Shown here: positions 7,619-16,250 of the stretch, one piece after another
Layout of the letters: each line of letters opens with the position of its first letter
Position numbering within the stretch: the stretch's first letter is position 1
Origin: Rhodanobacteraceae bacterium
GTDB lineage: Bacteria > Pseudomonadota > Gammaproteobacteria > Xanthomonadales > Ahniellaceae
Direction of reading: 5' to 3'
Assembly (NCBI GenBank): GCA_016708465.1
Contig: JADJFT010000005.1
Coordinates: forward strand, 138,501-202,500
DNA length: 64,000 nt
Notes under the pieces: model-generated
What the model saw: only the letters and a program-made list of their open reading frames with translations
The model's database searches: none
What the model was told of the DNA's origin: nothing
Program-made: the position numbers and the translations under genes

Positions 7619-8965
7619 ATGTCGTTGAGTACCCGTGTCGTCCTGATCCTTGCCACCTTCGCCGGCGCGTTTGCTGCAACGGCTCAGACCGTGCCTGCTG
7701 ACTTGACGCTCACTCCGTTGAATCTGCCCGGCGTGGCACAACCGATCGCGTTTGCGCAGCCGAACGACGGCAGCGGGCGACTGTTCGTGGTCTCGCGGTC
7801 TGGCAACATCTATATCTACCGCAGTGGTACCAATACTGTGGACGCGACGCCGTATCTCACGGTTCCAGTGAGCACGTCGGGCGAACAAGGACTGCTTGGC
7901 ATCGCGCTGCATCCAGACTTCGCCAGCAACGGCCGCTTTTACGTGCAACACACGCGTGCGGCCGGCGGCGGCAACATCGGCAGTTCGGCTGATCAACTCA
8001 CTGTCGAGTACACCGCATCGCCGCCGACGGCGAACAGCGTCGATCCGCTGACGCGACGGGTGCTGGTGACGATCGGCGACATGGCGTCGAATCACAACGG
8101 TGGTGCGTTGCAGTTCGGCCCGGACGGCTTCCTCTACATTTCCATGGGTGATGGCGGACCGCAAAACAATCCGCACGGCTTCGCCCAATGTCTGTGGCGC
8201 AAGCCGGCCGATAGCAATCCGGCGAATTGCGCGAGCGGCACGGCGCCGAACTACTTCCTGTTGGGCAAGATCCTGCGTATCGATGTCGATGGCACTACGC
8301 CGAATGCCAGCGCAGAAATGTGCGGCACGGCGACCGGGCAGACCGCTCAGTACCGGATTCCCGTCGACAATCCGCACGTTGGCACCAGCAGCACCTGTGA
8401 CGAGATCTATCACACGGGCATGCGCAATCCATTCCGTTTCAGTTTCGACCGCGACAATGGCGACATGCTGGTCGGTGACGTCGGGCAAGGCACCTGGGAA
8501 GAAGTGGATCTGATTCCGTTCGGCGCGGGTCCGCAAAACCTCGGCTGGAGTGTCTGTGAGGGGCGCCAGACGTTTTCGGGCGGGGCCGTCGACTCGTGCG
8601 CGTTCGGAACGCTGCCGATCCTCAACTACAACCACGGTAGCGTGGCACCGGCATCCGGCAAGTGCTCGATCACTGGGGGCTATCGCTATCGTGGGCCGAT
8701 CACCGAGTTCCAAGGCATGATTGTCTACGCCGACTACTGTTCGCGCGAAATCTTCTTCGGCAAGCCGGATGGTGCTTCGCCGTCCGGATTCAGTGCCACG
8801 CGCTGGGCGACCGGTCCGACCGCGCCAATCCTCGCCGCCGGCGGACCCATTGGCTTTGGCGAAGACCTCGATGGCAATCTTTATCTCGCCACACAAAGCA
8901 GTGGCGCATTTCGCTTCACCAGCATCACCGGTAACGGCTCCATCTTCCGCGATAGCTTCGAATAG
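7619..8965 (+). CDS. Secreted PQQ-type sugar dehydrogenase (glucose/sorbosone dehydrogenase family)
   Basis: A 448-residue exported protein: signal peptide MSLSTRVVLILATFAGAFAATAQ, then a six-bladed beta-propeller of the soluble aldose sugar dehydrogenase family. Motifs seen are RLFVVSRSGNIYIY, GEQGLLGIALHPDFASNGRF, NHNGGALQFGPDGFLYISMG (the N-H-N-G-G calcium/PQQ signature) and GMRNPFRFSFDRDNGDMLVG with DVGQGTWEEVD. The family oxidises aldoses in the periplasm using PQQ. The protein ends SIFRDSFE, a short acidic-aromatic tail that I recall at the end of many secreted Xanthomonadales proteins. A TACACT -10-like hexamer is at 7564-7569. Confidence 0.88.
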   Translation: MSLSTRVVLILATFAGAFAATAQTVPADLTLTPLNLPGVAQPIAFAQPNDGSGRLFVVSRSGNIYIYRSGTNTVDATPYLTVPVSTSGEQGLLGIALHPDFASNGRFYVQHTRAAGGGNIGSSADQLTVEYTASPPTANSVDPLTRRVLVTIGDMASNHNGGALQFGPDGFLYISMGDGGPQNNPHGFAQCLWRKPADSNPANCASGTAPNYFLLGKILRIDVDGTTPNASAEMCGTATGQTAQYRIPVDNPHVGTSSTCDEIYHTGMRNPFRFSFDRDNGDMLVGDVGQGTWEEVDLIPFGAGPQNLGWSVCEGRQTFSGGAVDSCAFGTLPILNYNHGSVAPASGKCSITGGYRYRGPITEFQGMIVYADYCSREIFFGKPDGASPSGFSATRWATGPTAPILAAGGPIGFGEDLDGNLYLATQSSGAFRFTSITGNGSIFRDSFE

Positions 8966-9028
8966 CGCCATCGCCGACCAAACTGCAGGAGCGAGCCCCA
9001 ACTCGCGACCCTAACTCGCAATCAACAG

Positions 9029-9610
9029 TTACGGTGCGTTTTCGCGCAACGCAATCGCGCTGATGCCATTCGACTCAAGCGTGCGCTTGGCAGCGTCGAC
9101 GCCGCGCAGGTCTGGGAATGGGCCGACGCGGACGCGGAAATACTCGGTGCCGTTCACGTTCACCGCTTGTACGGAAACGCCGGCGCCGACGCCCATCAAG
9201 GTCAGCTTGGCCTTCAGCGTATCGGCATCGGCGCTGCTCCGGAACGACGCCGCCTGCAGCATGAAGCGTTGCGTGCCACTGCCGGCATTCGGCGTCGGCG
9301 TCGCCGCAACTGGTGCATTGGCAGCCGATTTCACTTCAGCGTCTGGCACGACCACTTCCATCTCCGGCAGCACGCTGTAGAAGTCGTACTTCGGTTTGTC
9401 CTCGGCGGGCGCCGGGGTATTGGTCGGGGCGGCGGGCGATGTGGTCGCAGTGGCACTGTCGCGTAACTGCGGTGCCCACTGTTTCATCAATACCAACGCC
9501 GAAAGGCCTAGGCCGCAGAACAGACCGCCGAGAAACCAGATCCACCAAGGGATCTGCTTGGCGCCGCCATTGCCCGAGCGCATCGTCGCTTGCGAACTAC
9601 GCTTCGCCAT
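9029..9610 (-). CDS. SPOR domain protein, FtsN-like
   Basis: A 193-residue bitopic protein. A short cytoplasmic stretch is followed by one membrane helix (IPWWIWFLGGLFCGLGLSAL, residues about 19-41), a Pro/Ala/Thr-rich periplasmic linker and a C-terminal SPOR domain (QRFMLQAASFRSSADADTLK ... RVRVGPFPDLRGVDAAKRTL). SPOR domains bind denuded septal peptidoglycan, and the FtsN-like layout suggests a divisome or cell-wall role. The start at 9610 (ATG GCG AAG) overlaps the argS stop by one base (TGATG), so translation is coupled. argS followed by a SPOR/FtsN-like gene is a conserved proteobacterial pair. Confidence 0.88.
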   Translation of the reverse strand: MAKRSSQATMRSGNGGAKQIPWWIWFLGGLFCGLGLSALVLMKQWAPQLRDSATATTSPAAPTNTPAPAEDKPKYDFYSVLPEMEVVVPDAEVKSAANAPVAATPTPNAGSGTQRFMLQAASFRSSADADTLKAKLTLMGVGAGVSVQAVNVNGTEYFRVRVGPFPDLRGVDAAKRTLESNGISAIALRENAP

Positions 9611-11367
9611 CACATCGTCTCCGGGGCGGATACGCCGAGGATGCTGAGCCCGTTCGCCAATACCCGCCGAACGCAAGCCGCGAGTGCAAGGCGGGCGCAG
9701 CGCTGGGCGGTATCGTCGACGAGAAAATGATGGCCGTTGTAGAACGCGTTATAGCGCGCCGCCAGTTCGCGCAATGCCGCGACGACCAGGTGCGGCGAGC
9801 GGATCTCGACCGCGCCGCGCAAGTCTTCCGGAAAGCGGTCAAGTTGTTCGAGCACGGCGTGTGCTTGTGCTTCGCCCAGTAGTTCCAGCGATGCCCGCGC
9901 GGTGGCTTCGTCGTAGGGCAACGATTTTTCGACGGCCTGACGGAACAAGCCGCACAAGCGCGCATGTGTGTATTGCAGGTAATAGACCGGATTATCGACC
10001 GACTGCGAACGGGCCAGATCCAGATCGAAATCGAGGTGCTGGTCGTGACTGCGCATCACGTAGAAGAACCGCGCAGCATCGACGCCGACTTCGCGGCGCA
10101 GGTCGCGCAAGGTGACGAACTGGCCAGCACGCGTCGACATCTGAACCTTCTCACCACCCTCGAACAAGATTGCGAACTGGACCAACTTGATCTCCAGTCG
10201 CTCCGGATCGACGCCAAGACCCTGTGCGGCCGCTTTCAGACGCGCCACATAACCGTGGTGGTCGGCACCGAACACGTAGATCGCGCGGTCGTAGCCTCGG
10301 TCGAACTTGTTCAGCAGGTAGGCGATATCGGAGGCGAAATACGTGGTCGCGCCATTCTCGCGCTGCACCACGCGGTCTTTCTCGTCGCCGAAGCTCGTCG
10401 CACGGAACCAGAGTGCGCCGTCCTTCGTGTACATGTGGCCCTTGTCGGTCAACACGTCGATGGCGCGTTGTACCGCACCACTGGTCGTCAGCGAGCGCTC
10501 TGAGAACCACTGGTCGTAGAAGACGCGAAACTCGCCCAAATCCTGCTTGATGTCGTCGAGACAGGCCTTGAGTCCGGCTTCGAACAGACGACGATAATTG
10601 GCATCGCCAAGCAGTTGCCGCGCACGCACGATCAGTGCGTCAACATGCGCTTCCTTGTCGCCGCCCTGGCCTTCGTCGGCAGGAATGTCGGCAAACACCG
10701 TCGCGATCGGGTGATGCAATTCGCTGCCGGCGGCGAGGCGCAGATCGCGCCCGACGCCGCGCACGTAGTCGCCCTTGTAGCCATTGTCCGGGAAACGAAT
10801 GATCTCGCCGCCGAGTTCCAGATAGCGCAGCCAGACCGAGATCGCGAGGATATCCATCTGCCGGCCAGCATCGTTGACGTAGTACTCGCGACTGACCTTG
10901 TAGCCACCGGCTTCGAGCAGGTTTGCGAGCGTTGATCCGTAGGCAGCGCGGCGGCCATGACCGACATGCAACGGACCGTTGGGATTGGCCGATACGAACT
11001 CGACCTGCACCGATTCGCGTGAATCCTTGGCTGCGAAGCCGTAGCGTTCGTCATCAAGTACGCGCACGACAACCTGCTGCAACGTGGCGCTGGCGACGAA
11101 GAAATTCAGGAACCCGGGTCCGGCGATCTCGACTTTCGCGAGCGAGGGATGTGCGGGCAGGCTGGCGACGATCAGTTCCGCAATCTCACGCGGCTTGCGT
11201 TTGAGCGGCTTAGCCAGCTGCATCGCGATGTTGCACGCGAAATCGCCGAATTCCTTGGCGCGGGTGCGCTCGAAGGTGATCTCGGGCAGGACGTCGAGCA
11301 CGATGCGGCCGTCGGCACGCAGTTGGTCCAGTGCACCATGCACGAGGCCGGTCAGAATGTCTTTCAC
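9610..11367 (-). CDS. argS: Arginine-tRNA ligase
   Basis: A class I aminoacyl-tRNA synthetase of about 585 residues. It has an N-terminal Add1 domain (FACNIAMQLAKPLKRKPREI), the HIGH-type motif in SANPNGPLHVGHGRRAAYG, the KMSKS-equivalent KVQMSTRAG, and the C-terminal anticodon-binding DALR region ending ANGLSILGVSAPETM. I placed the start at GTG 11367 (V-K-D-I-L-T-G), where family similarity begins. The frame stays open for another 30 codons, but those codons are arginine/serine rich and look non-genic; no strong ribosome-binding site decides the matter. It is coupled to the downstream SPOR gene. Confidence 0.95.
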   Translation of the reverse strand: MKDILTGLVHGALDQLRADGRIVLDVLPEITFERTRAKEFGDFACNIAMQLAKPLKRKPREIAELIVASLPAHPSLAKVEIAGPGFLNFFVASATLQQVVVRVLDDERYGFAAKDSRESVQVEFVSANPNGPLHVGHGRRAAYGSTLANLLEAGGYKVSREYYVNDAGRQMDILAISVWLRYLELGGEIIRFPDNGYKGDYVRGVGRDLRLAAGSELHHPIATVFADIPADEGQGGDKEAHVDALIVRARQLLGDANYRRLFEAGLKACLDDIKQDLGEFRVFYDQWFSERSLTTSGAVQRAIDVLTDKGHMYTKDGALWFRATSFGDEKDRVVQRENGATTYFASDIAYLLNKFDRGYDRAIYVFGADHHGYVARLKAAAQGLGVDPERLEIKLVQFAILFEGGEKVQMSTRAGQFVTLRDLRREVGVDAARFFYVMRSHDQHLDFDLDLARSQSVDNPVYYLQYTHARLCGLFRQAVEKSLPYDEATARASLELLGEAQAHAVLEQLDRFPEDLRGAVEIRSPHLVVAALRELAARYNAFYNGHHFLVDDTAQRCARLALAACVRRVLANGLSILGVSAPETM

Positions 11368-11478
11368 AGAATGGCTCGAAATCAGGGAAAAAGGCCGCCT
11401 AGTGTAGTCGCGGCGCGAAATTGCAGACAGGCGTGATCTCGGGCGGCTCGCGGGCAAGGTTCAGGTGCACCTCCACCC

Positions 11479-11487
11479 TGTGGATAA
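11479..11487. promoter_or_regulatory. Perfect DnaA-box 9-mer upstream of argS
   Basis: TGTGGATAA, the complement of the consensus DnaA box TTATCCACA, occurs in the 485-bp gap between argS and the antiporter gene. A one-mismatch copy (TGTGGGTAA) follows at 11660-11668. Two sites and an AT-rich patch are too few to call an origin; no dnaA, dnaN or gyrB is near. Confidence 0.35.
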
Positions 11488-11576
11488 CTCTGTGGGCTGA
11501 ACCTCGCGGCGTCGGCAGTACGGGCTGGAGCAGCTCCGCTGTCACAACGCAAGCAGATCAGATGAGTTCCATAATA

Positions 11577-11605
11577 ATTGTTGTAAAACAGTAATTTACA
11601 GCAAT
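11577..11605. promoter_or_regulatory. 29-bp imperfect palindrome in an AT-rich patch
   Basis: The arms ATTGTTGTAAA and TTTACAGCAAT match at 10 of 11 positions around a 7-nt centre. The core TGTAAA-N7-TTTACA resembles a TyrR box, whose spacer is normally N6. It lies in the only clearly AT-rich stretch (about 11565-11625) of the 485-bp gap between argS and the antiporter. The rest of the gap (11368-11852) holds no recognisable gene. It is a good operator candidate; the regulator is unknown. Confidence 0.5.
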
Positions 11606-11852
11606 GTTATAAATTCATCATGAGCTAAGTTCGGTAAGTCCCGCCGCGAGCGGACGATCTGTGGGTAAGTTGCGTTGCAACCGCGCGATCATGCTCGGGT
11701 ACCGGACGGTTATCGCGCCGAATTGCTGAGTCTGGCGGGTACCGTTGCGTGGCCACGGCGCTAGCCAATCAATGCCACACGGTCGGCTGCTTTTGCCGCG
11801 ACCGTGCTGCCGCGGCTATCCTGCACGGCCTTGTCGCGATGCGGTTGAGACG

Positions 11853-12802
11853 ATGCTCGAAACTTACGGTTTGCTGTTGCTCGGCCTGGTTTTGGTCATG
11901 TTCGGTGCTGACTCCTTTTGCGAGGCGCGTCCGGGCTGGCGCAGGGTCGCGGTGTCGGTGGATTCTCGGCCGGACTCGCCGTCGTTGCAGTCGGTGCGTC
12001 GGTTCCCGAACTGACGATCGCGGTTGTCGCCGTCGTGCGAGGTCACGATGCGCTCGCGGTCGGCACGGTGATTGGCAGTTGCATCACCAATCTTGGCTTG
12101 ATCATCGGTGTGTCAGCCTTGGTCAAGCCACTTGCGACCAGCTTCCGTATGCTCGGCGTTGCCTTGCCGGTGTTGATTGCGGCCACCGCAGCGTTGTTGC
12201 TGATGGGTCAAGACGGTAGCTTGGGTCAGATCGATGGCAGCCTGTTGCTGCTGACCGCCGCGGCATTCGGCTGGTTGGTCAAGCGCAGCTCGGTGCAGGA
12301 GTCGGAAGCGGTACGCAAGGAACTTGCCTACGCCGCGAATACCCAGACCGAGATCCTGCGTAATCTCCTTCGCATCGTCGTCGGTTTGGGCCTGCTCGGC
12401 TATGGCGCATGGCGAAGCGTTGGGGCTGCGGTCGATATCGCCGCGCACTTCCGCATGAACGAACTCTGGATCGGCCTGAGCGTGTTGGCGCTGGGTGCGG
12501 CCTTGCCGGAACTCGCAAAATCGATCGTTGCGGCAGCGCGTGGGCATGGCAATGTCGTGGTCGGATCGGCAGTGGCGTCGAGCGTAGTCAATCTGCTGCT
12601 GGTCATCGGCTTGATCGCACTGGGTCGTCCGATTGCGCTGACGACCTCGTTGCTACATGTCGAGATTCCGGCTTTGCTCGCCTTTGCCGTCGCGTTCTTT
12701 CCGATGATCCGAGGCGACGCCGTGGTATCGCGGCGTGAGGGTCTGGTCTTGGTGTTGGCCTACATCGGCTGGATGCTCTGGCTGCTGCTACCGCGGTTCT
12801 GA
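11853..12802 (+). pseudogene. CaCA-family Ca2+(Na+)/H+ antiporter, YrbG-like, with a frameshift
   Basis: The N-terminus from ATG 11853 (MLETYGLLLLGLVLVMFGAD) continues only after a +1 shift into RGASGLAQGRGVGGFSAGLA and VVAVGASVPELTIAVVAVV, the first alpha-repeat of the CaCA family. The second repeat is ALGAALPELAKSIVAAARGH and GSAVASSVVNLLLVIGLIAL. One extra T in the TTTT run at 11916-11919 would restore GADSFLRGASGLA, the expected family sequence. Restored length is about 316 residues with roughly ten membrane helices, normal for YrbG-type exchangers. It may be a real pseudogene or a homopolymer reading error. Confidence 0.8.
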
Positions 12803-12805
12803 GCC

Positions 12806-14209
12806 TCAGCGCCAGAACAACACGATGCAGGCGCCGGAGAGCACGGCGACCCCGATCAAATCGAGTACGACGCCTTCGCGCAACATGCGTCGTAATGGCA
12901 CCATGCCGGTGCCATACGCGACGAGATTGGGCGCAGTCGCCACCGGCAGCATGAAGCCGCAGCTCGCGGCCAGCACCGCCGGCACCATCAGCAAGGCTGG
13001 GTCGAGGCCGCTAGCGGTGGCCGTGACCGCCAGAATCGGCATCAGCAGCACGGCGGTCGCGGTGTTGCTGGCGATCTCCGAAAGCAAGGTGACGCCGAGG
13101 CAAATGCCGACAATCAGCAACCAGGCCGGCCAGTCGCGCAAACCGCCGAGTGCGTCGACGATGCGATCACCAAGGCCACTGGTCTGGAATGCCGTCGCCA
13201 GCGCGATACCGCCCGCAAACAGCACCAGCGCGGCCCATGGCACGCGTTCCGCCGTGGGCCAGTCGATCAAGGTGCTGCCACGGCCATCGGGGATCACGCC
13301 CATCAGCAGCACGCCGAACAGGGCAATACTGGCGTCATTCACGCCCGGCAGCTGGAAGTACCCGCTCCATCCACCGAACGGTTCACTGCGGAAAATCCAT
13401 GCCGCGACGATCAGCGTGAACACCATCAGCACGCGCCGTTCCGAACGATGCCATGGCCCGAGTTTCGGTATTTCCGCGGCTGGAGATCCACCCAGATGGC
13501 GGCCCAGCCATAGCGCAAGCAGCGGCAGGAACAACGCCACGATCGGTATGCCAAAGCGCATCCATTCGAGGAAGCCCATACGACTGCCGGTGGTCTGCTC
13601 GTAGACGTGCATGAACACCAGATTCGGTGGCGTGCCGATGGGTGTGCCCCAACCGCCGACGCTGGCGGCATAGGCGATGCCGAGGATGAGCGGCACGCGC
13701 AAGCGGTCGTCGCGGTAGTCCTCGAGGATGGCCATCGCCACCGGCAACATCATCAAAGTGGTCGCGGTGTTGCTGATCCACATGCTGATCAGGCCGGTCG
13801 CGAACACGAAGCCCCAAAGTAAGTGTCGGCCGCTGTGGCCGCCGAATAACCGCACCATGCCGAGAGCCAAGCGGCGATGGGCGTGATTGCGCTCCAGTGC
13901 TGCGGCCATCATGAAGCCGCCCATCATCAGCAAGATCAGTTCATTGCCAAACGCCTCGGCGACCTGCTTCGGGCTAATCACGCCGGCCATCGGCAAGACA
14001 CTCATCGGAATCAGCGCTGTAAACGCCGCCGGCACCGGCTCAAACAACCACCAGAGCGCGACCCAGACCAAGCACCCGAGCGTGACCGCGAGCGCCGTGC
14101 TGTCGCCGTGCGCATGTAACCACAGGGCGACGGCGGTGCCCGCGGTCGGTCCCAACCACAATATCAACCGCCGCAGCGGCGCTGGTGTTGCAGCAGATTC
14201 TTCGCTCAT
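12806..14209 (-). CDS. DASS-family (SLC13) sodium:dicarboxylate/sulfate symporter
   Basis: A 467-residue polytopic membrane protein with the two repeated SNT signatures of the divalent anion:Na+ symporter family: ISNTATTLMMLPVAMAI in the first half and ASNTATAVLLMPILAV in the second. GWGTPIGTPPNLVF and PVATAPNLVAYGTGMV are the other repeat-related loops. The start MSEESAATPAPLRR at 14209 puts a short cytoplasmic tail before the first helix. The substrate could be C4-dicarboxylates, citrate or sulfate; nothing here decides. It converges on the antiporter gene, with only 3 bp between the two stops. Confidence 0.88.
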   Translation of the reverse strand: MSEESAATPAPLRRLILWLGPTAGTAVALWLHAHGDSTALAVTLGCLVWVALWWLFEPVPAAFTALIPMSVLPMAGVISPKQVAEAFGNELILLMMGGFMMAAALERNHAHRRLALGMVRLFGGHSGRHLLWGFVFATGLISMWISNTATTLMMLPVAMAILEDYRDDRLRVPLILGIAYAASVGGWGTPIGTPPNLVFMHVYEQTTGSRMGFLEWMRFGIPIVALFLPLLALWLGRHLGGSPAAEIPKLGPWHRSERRVLMVFTLIVAAWIFRSEPFGGWSGYFQLPGVNDASIALFGVLLMGVIPDGRGSTLIDWPTAERVPWAALVLFAGGIALATAFQTSGLGDRIVDALGGLRDWPAWLLIVGICLGVTLLSEIASNTATAVLLMPILAVTATASGLDPALLMVPAVLAASCGFMLPVATAPNLVAYGTGMVPLRRMLREGVVLDLIGVAVLSGACIVLFWR

Positions 14210-14329
14210 CGATTCGGCCAACTGGATCAAGGAATGCCGGAACAAGGACCGCCATGCTCGCTGGCGACAACCGGAACGATCGCTATACTGCCTCAGGCTG
14301 CTGGCCGGCGGCGAGGGACACACCGCGAC

Positions 14330-15289
14330 ATGATGACGGCAATACTCGCAACCACCACCGTGCTCGCTCTCGCGGCAGCGGTCTACTTTTTCCTGCGCGA
14401 ACGAAAGCTGCGCGGCAGTATGTCGAACAGCGAGGAAGAGGCGAAGAAGCGTGAGGCCTCACAAGCGCAAGTGATCCATACGACCAAGCTCGCCTCGCTC
14501 GGGCAGATGGTTGCCGGCGTTGCGCATGAGATCAACACGCCGCTCGGATTCGTCAAAAGCAATGTCGAAGTGGTCAGTGATCTACTCAGTGAATACGAAG
14601 CTGCAGTGACCAAGGTCATGACCGGCGTCGACTTAATGCTGACGCTCGACGCCTCGATGGTGGATCGCGCCAAGGCGGCCATCCAAAAGGCGCGCATCGA
14701 GTTGGCCAAGGCGACGACATTGAACGAGGCACGTGAGTTGCTTGAGGATTCGACCACCGGCTTGAAGCAGATGAGCGGCTTGGTATTGAACCTCAAGGGT
14801 TTTGCGCGTGTCGACCGCGATGGTATGGACACGATCGATCTTAATGACAGTGTGCGCAGTGCGCTGACCATCGCCGGACACCAGTTACGCGACCGCATCA
14901 CCGTTGTTGAAGAACTCGGCGACGTGCCAAAGGTGAAATGCATGCCCTCGCAGATCAACCAGGTATTCCTGAACATGATCACCAATGCGGCACAGGCGAT
15001 GGGCGACGAGGGTACGCTGACTATCCGGTCGGTCACCAAGTCGAGTTTTGTCGAGGTCAGCTTCGAAGACACCGGCGGCGGCATCCCCGACGAGGTGATG
15101 CCGAAGATTTTCGATCCTTTCTTCACCACCAAGCCGGTCGGCGAAGGCACCGGACTCGGACTGTCCATCGTGCACAAGATCATCCAAGGCCACGGCGGCG
15201 CAATCCGTGTGAAGTCGCAAGTCGGCAAGGGCACAACCTTCTTCGTCGAACTGCCGCTGGCGCAGAAGCCGGCCGCCAAGGCTGCATGA
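14330..15289 (+). CDS. Membrane-anchored sensor histidine kinase
   Basis: A 320-residue kinase with one N-terminal membrane helix (residues about 4-24) and almost no periplasmic part. A short coiled coil leads to the H-box LASLGQMVAGVAHEINTPLG (His66 predicted to be phosphorylated), a long helical linker, and a catalytic domain with N-box QVFLNMITNAAQAM, G1 DTGGGIP, F-box DPFFTTKP and G2 GEGTGLGLSI. The H-box type is that of HPK4-like kinases. The signal is probably cytoplasmic or membrane-derived. A TATACT -10-like hexamer lies at 14284-14289. The response regulator gene starts 1 bp after the stop. Confidence 0.9.
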   Translation: MMTAILATTTVLALAAAVYFFLRERKLRGSMSNSEEEAKKREASQAQVIHTTKLASLGQMVAGVAHEINTPLGFVKSNVEVVSDLLSEYEAAVTKVMTGVDLMLTLDASMVDRAKAAIQKARIELAKATTLNEARELLEDSTTGLKQMSGLVLNLKGFARVDRDGMDTIDLNDSVRSALTIAGHQLRDRITVVEELGDVPKVKCMPSQINQVFLNMITNAAQAMGDEGTLTIRSVTKSSFVEVSFEDTGGGIPDEVMPKIFDPFFTTKPVGEGTGLGLSIVHKIIQGHGGAIRVKSQVGKGTTFFVELPLAQKPAAKAA

Positions 15290-15290
15290 C

Positions 15291-16250
15291 ATGGACGACA
15301 TTTTCGTCGACAAACCGCTGCGCCTGCTCTGCATCGACGATGAGGCGCGCATTACCCGTGCGCTCAAGGCGTTGTTTCGCGACTGTCAGGTCGAACCGTG
15401 CAACGACCCGCGTCAAGCGGTCGCGATGGCCGCCAAGTTCGATCCAGACGTGGTGATTTGCGATCAGCGGATGCCGCAAATGCAAGGCGTCGATGTGCTG
15501 CGCGAAATGAAGACCTCGGCACCGCGGACGATGCGTATCCTGTTGACCGGCTATGCCGACCTCAAGGCTGTGCTCGGCTCAGTCAACGAGGGTGAAGTAT
15601 TTCGTTACGTCAACAAGCCGTGGGACAACGCCGATCTGCGTATCTTGGTGTTCGACGCGGCGCGTATCGCGCGCGTCGCGCCGGTGATCACGGCTGACGC
15701 AATTAGCGAGCAAGATGCAGCAGAGGCGCGCGGACAAGTCGGTGTGCTCGTGCTTGAGGACGATCCGCTCACCCAACAGCGCCTACGCGAGATTTTGCAA
15801 TCGCATTACCAAGTACGTTTTGCGAATAATGCCGAGCGTGCACTGCAGATCCTCGAGCAGCACGAAACCGGTGTGGTGATCTCGGAAACCGAAACCAGTG
15901 CCGGCGATCTGACCGGGCTGCTCAAGGCGTTGAAGGTGCATCATCCGCATATCGCCACCGTGGTCATCACCGAGCGTGCCAATGCGCAACTGGCGATGGA
16001 ATTGATCAACGAGGGGCAGGTCTACCGCATGCTGATCAAGCCGGTGCGTATGGGTTCGTGCCGGTTGAGCGTCGATGCCGCGATTAGCCGGTATTGGAAG
16101 CTCAAGCGCAATCCGCGTGCGATCCAACGTTTTTCGCTGAGTGCCGCTGCGGCGGTGCCGCAGAGTGGGCCACAGGTCCAGGATTCGCTGATGGCACGTA
16201 TTCGTAATTTGCCTTCGCGCATCGTTCAGCTCGTGCGCTTCAACAGTTAA
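15291..16250 (+). CDS. Response regulator with one intact and one degenerate receiver domain
   Basis: A 319-residue protein with two receiver-like modules and no recognisable output domain. Receiver 1 (about residues 10-125) has the acidic pocket CIDDE, the phosphoacceptor Asp in VVICDQRMPQMQGVDVLREM, Thr in RILLTGYAD and Lys in RYVNKPW. Receiver 2 (about 150-265) has VLVLEDDPLTQQRL and LIKPVR, but the phosphoacceptor position reads VVISETETSAGDL, a Glu in place of Asp. Receiver 1 resembles the RpfG-type receivers that precede HD-GYP domains, but none follows here. It is cotranscribed with the kinase gene, its likely partner. Confidence 0.85.
   Translation: MDDIFVDKPLRLLCIDDEARITRALKALFRDCQVEPCNDPRQAVAMAAKFDPDVVICDQRMPQMQGVDVLREMKTSAPRTMRILLTGYADLKAVLGSVNEGEVFRYVNKPWDNADLRILVFDAARIARVAPVITADAISEQDAAEARGQVGVLVLEDDPLTQQRLREILQSHYQVRFANNAERALQILEQHETGVVISETETSAGDLTGLLKALKVHHPHIATVVITERANAQLAMELINEGQVYRMLIKPVRMGSCRLSVDAAISRYWKLKRNPRAIQRFSLSAAAAVPQSGPQVQDSLMARIRNLPSRIVQLVRFNS

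Noticed and set aside
7436..9001. A 521-residue minus-strand frame opposite the sugar dehydrogenase
   Set aside because: Long open antisense frame in high-GC DNA; the plus-strand gene has clear family motifs and a signal peptide.
11460..11670. Replication origin
   Set aside because: One perfect and one near-perfect DnaA box and an AT-rich patch, but no dnaA/dnaN/gyrB/rpmH context and too few boxes.
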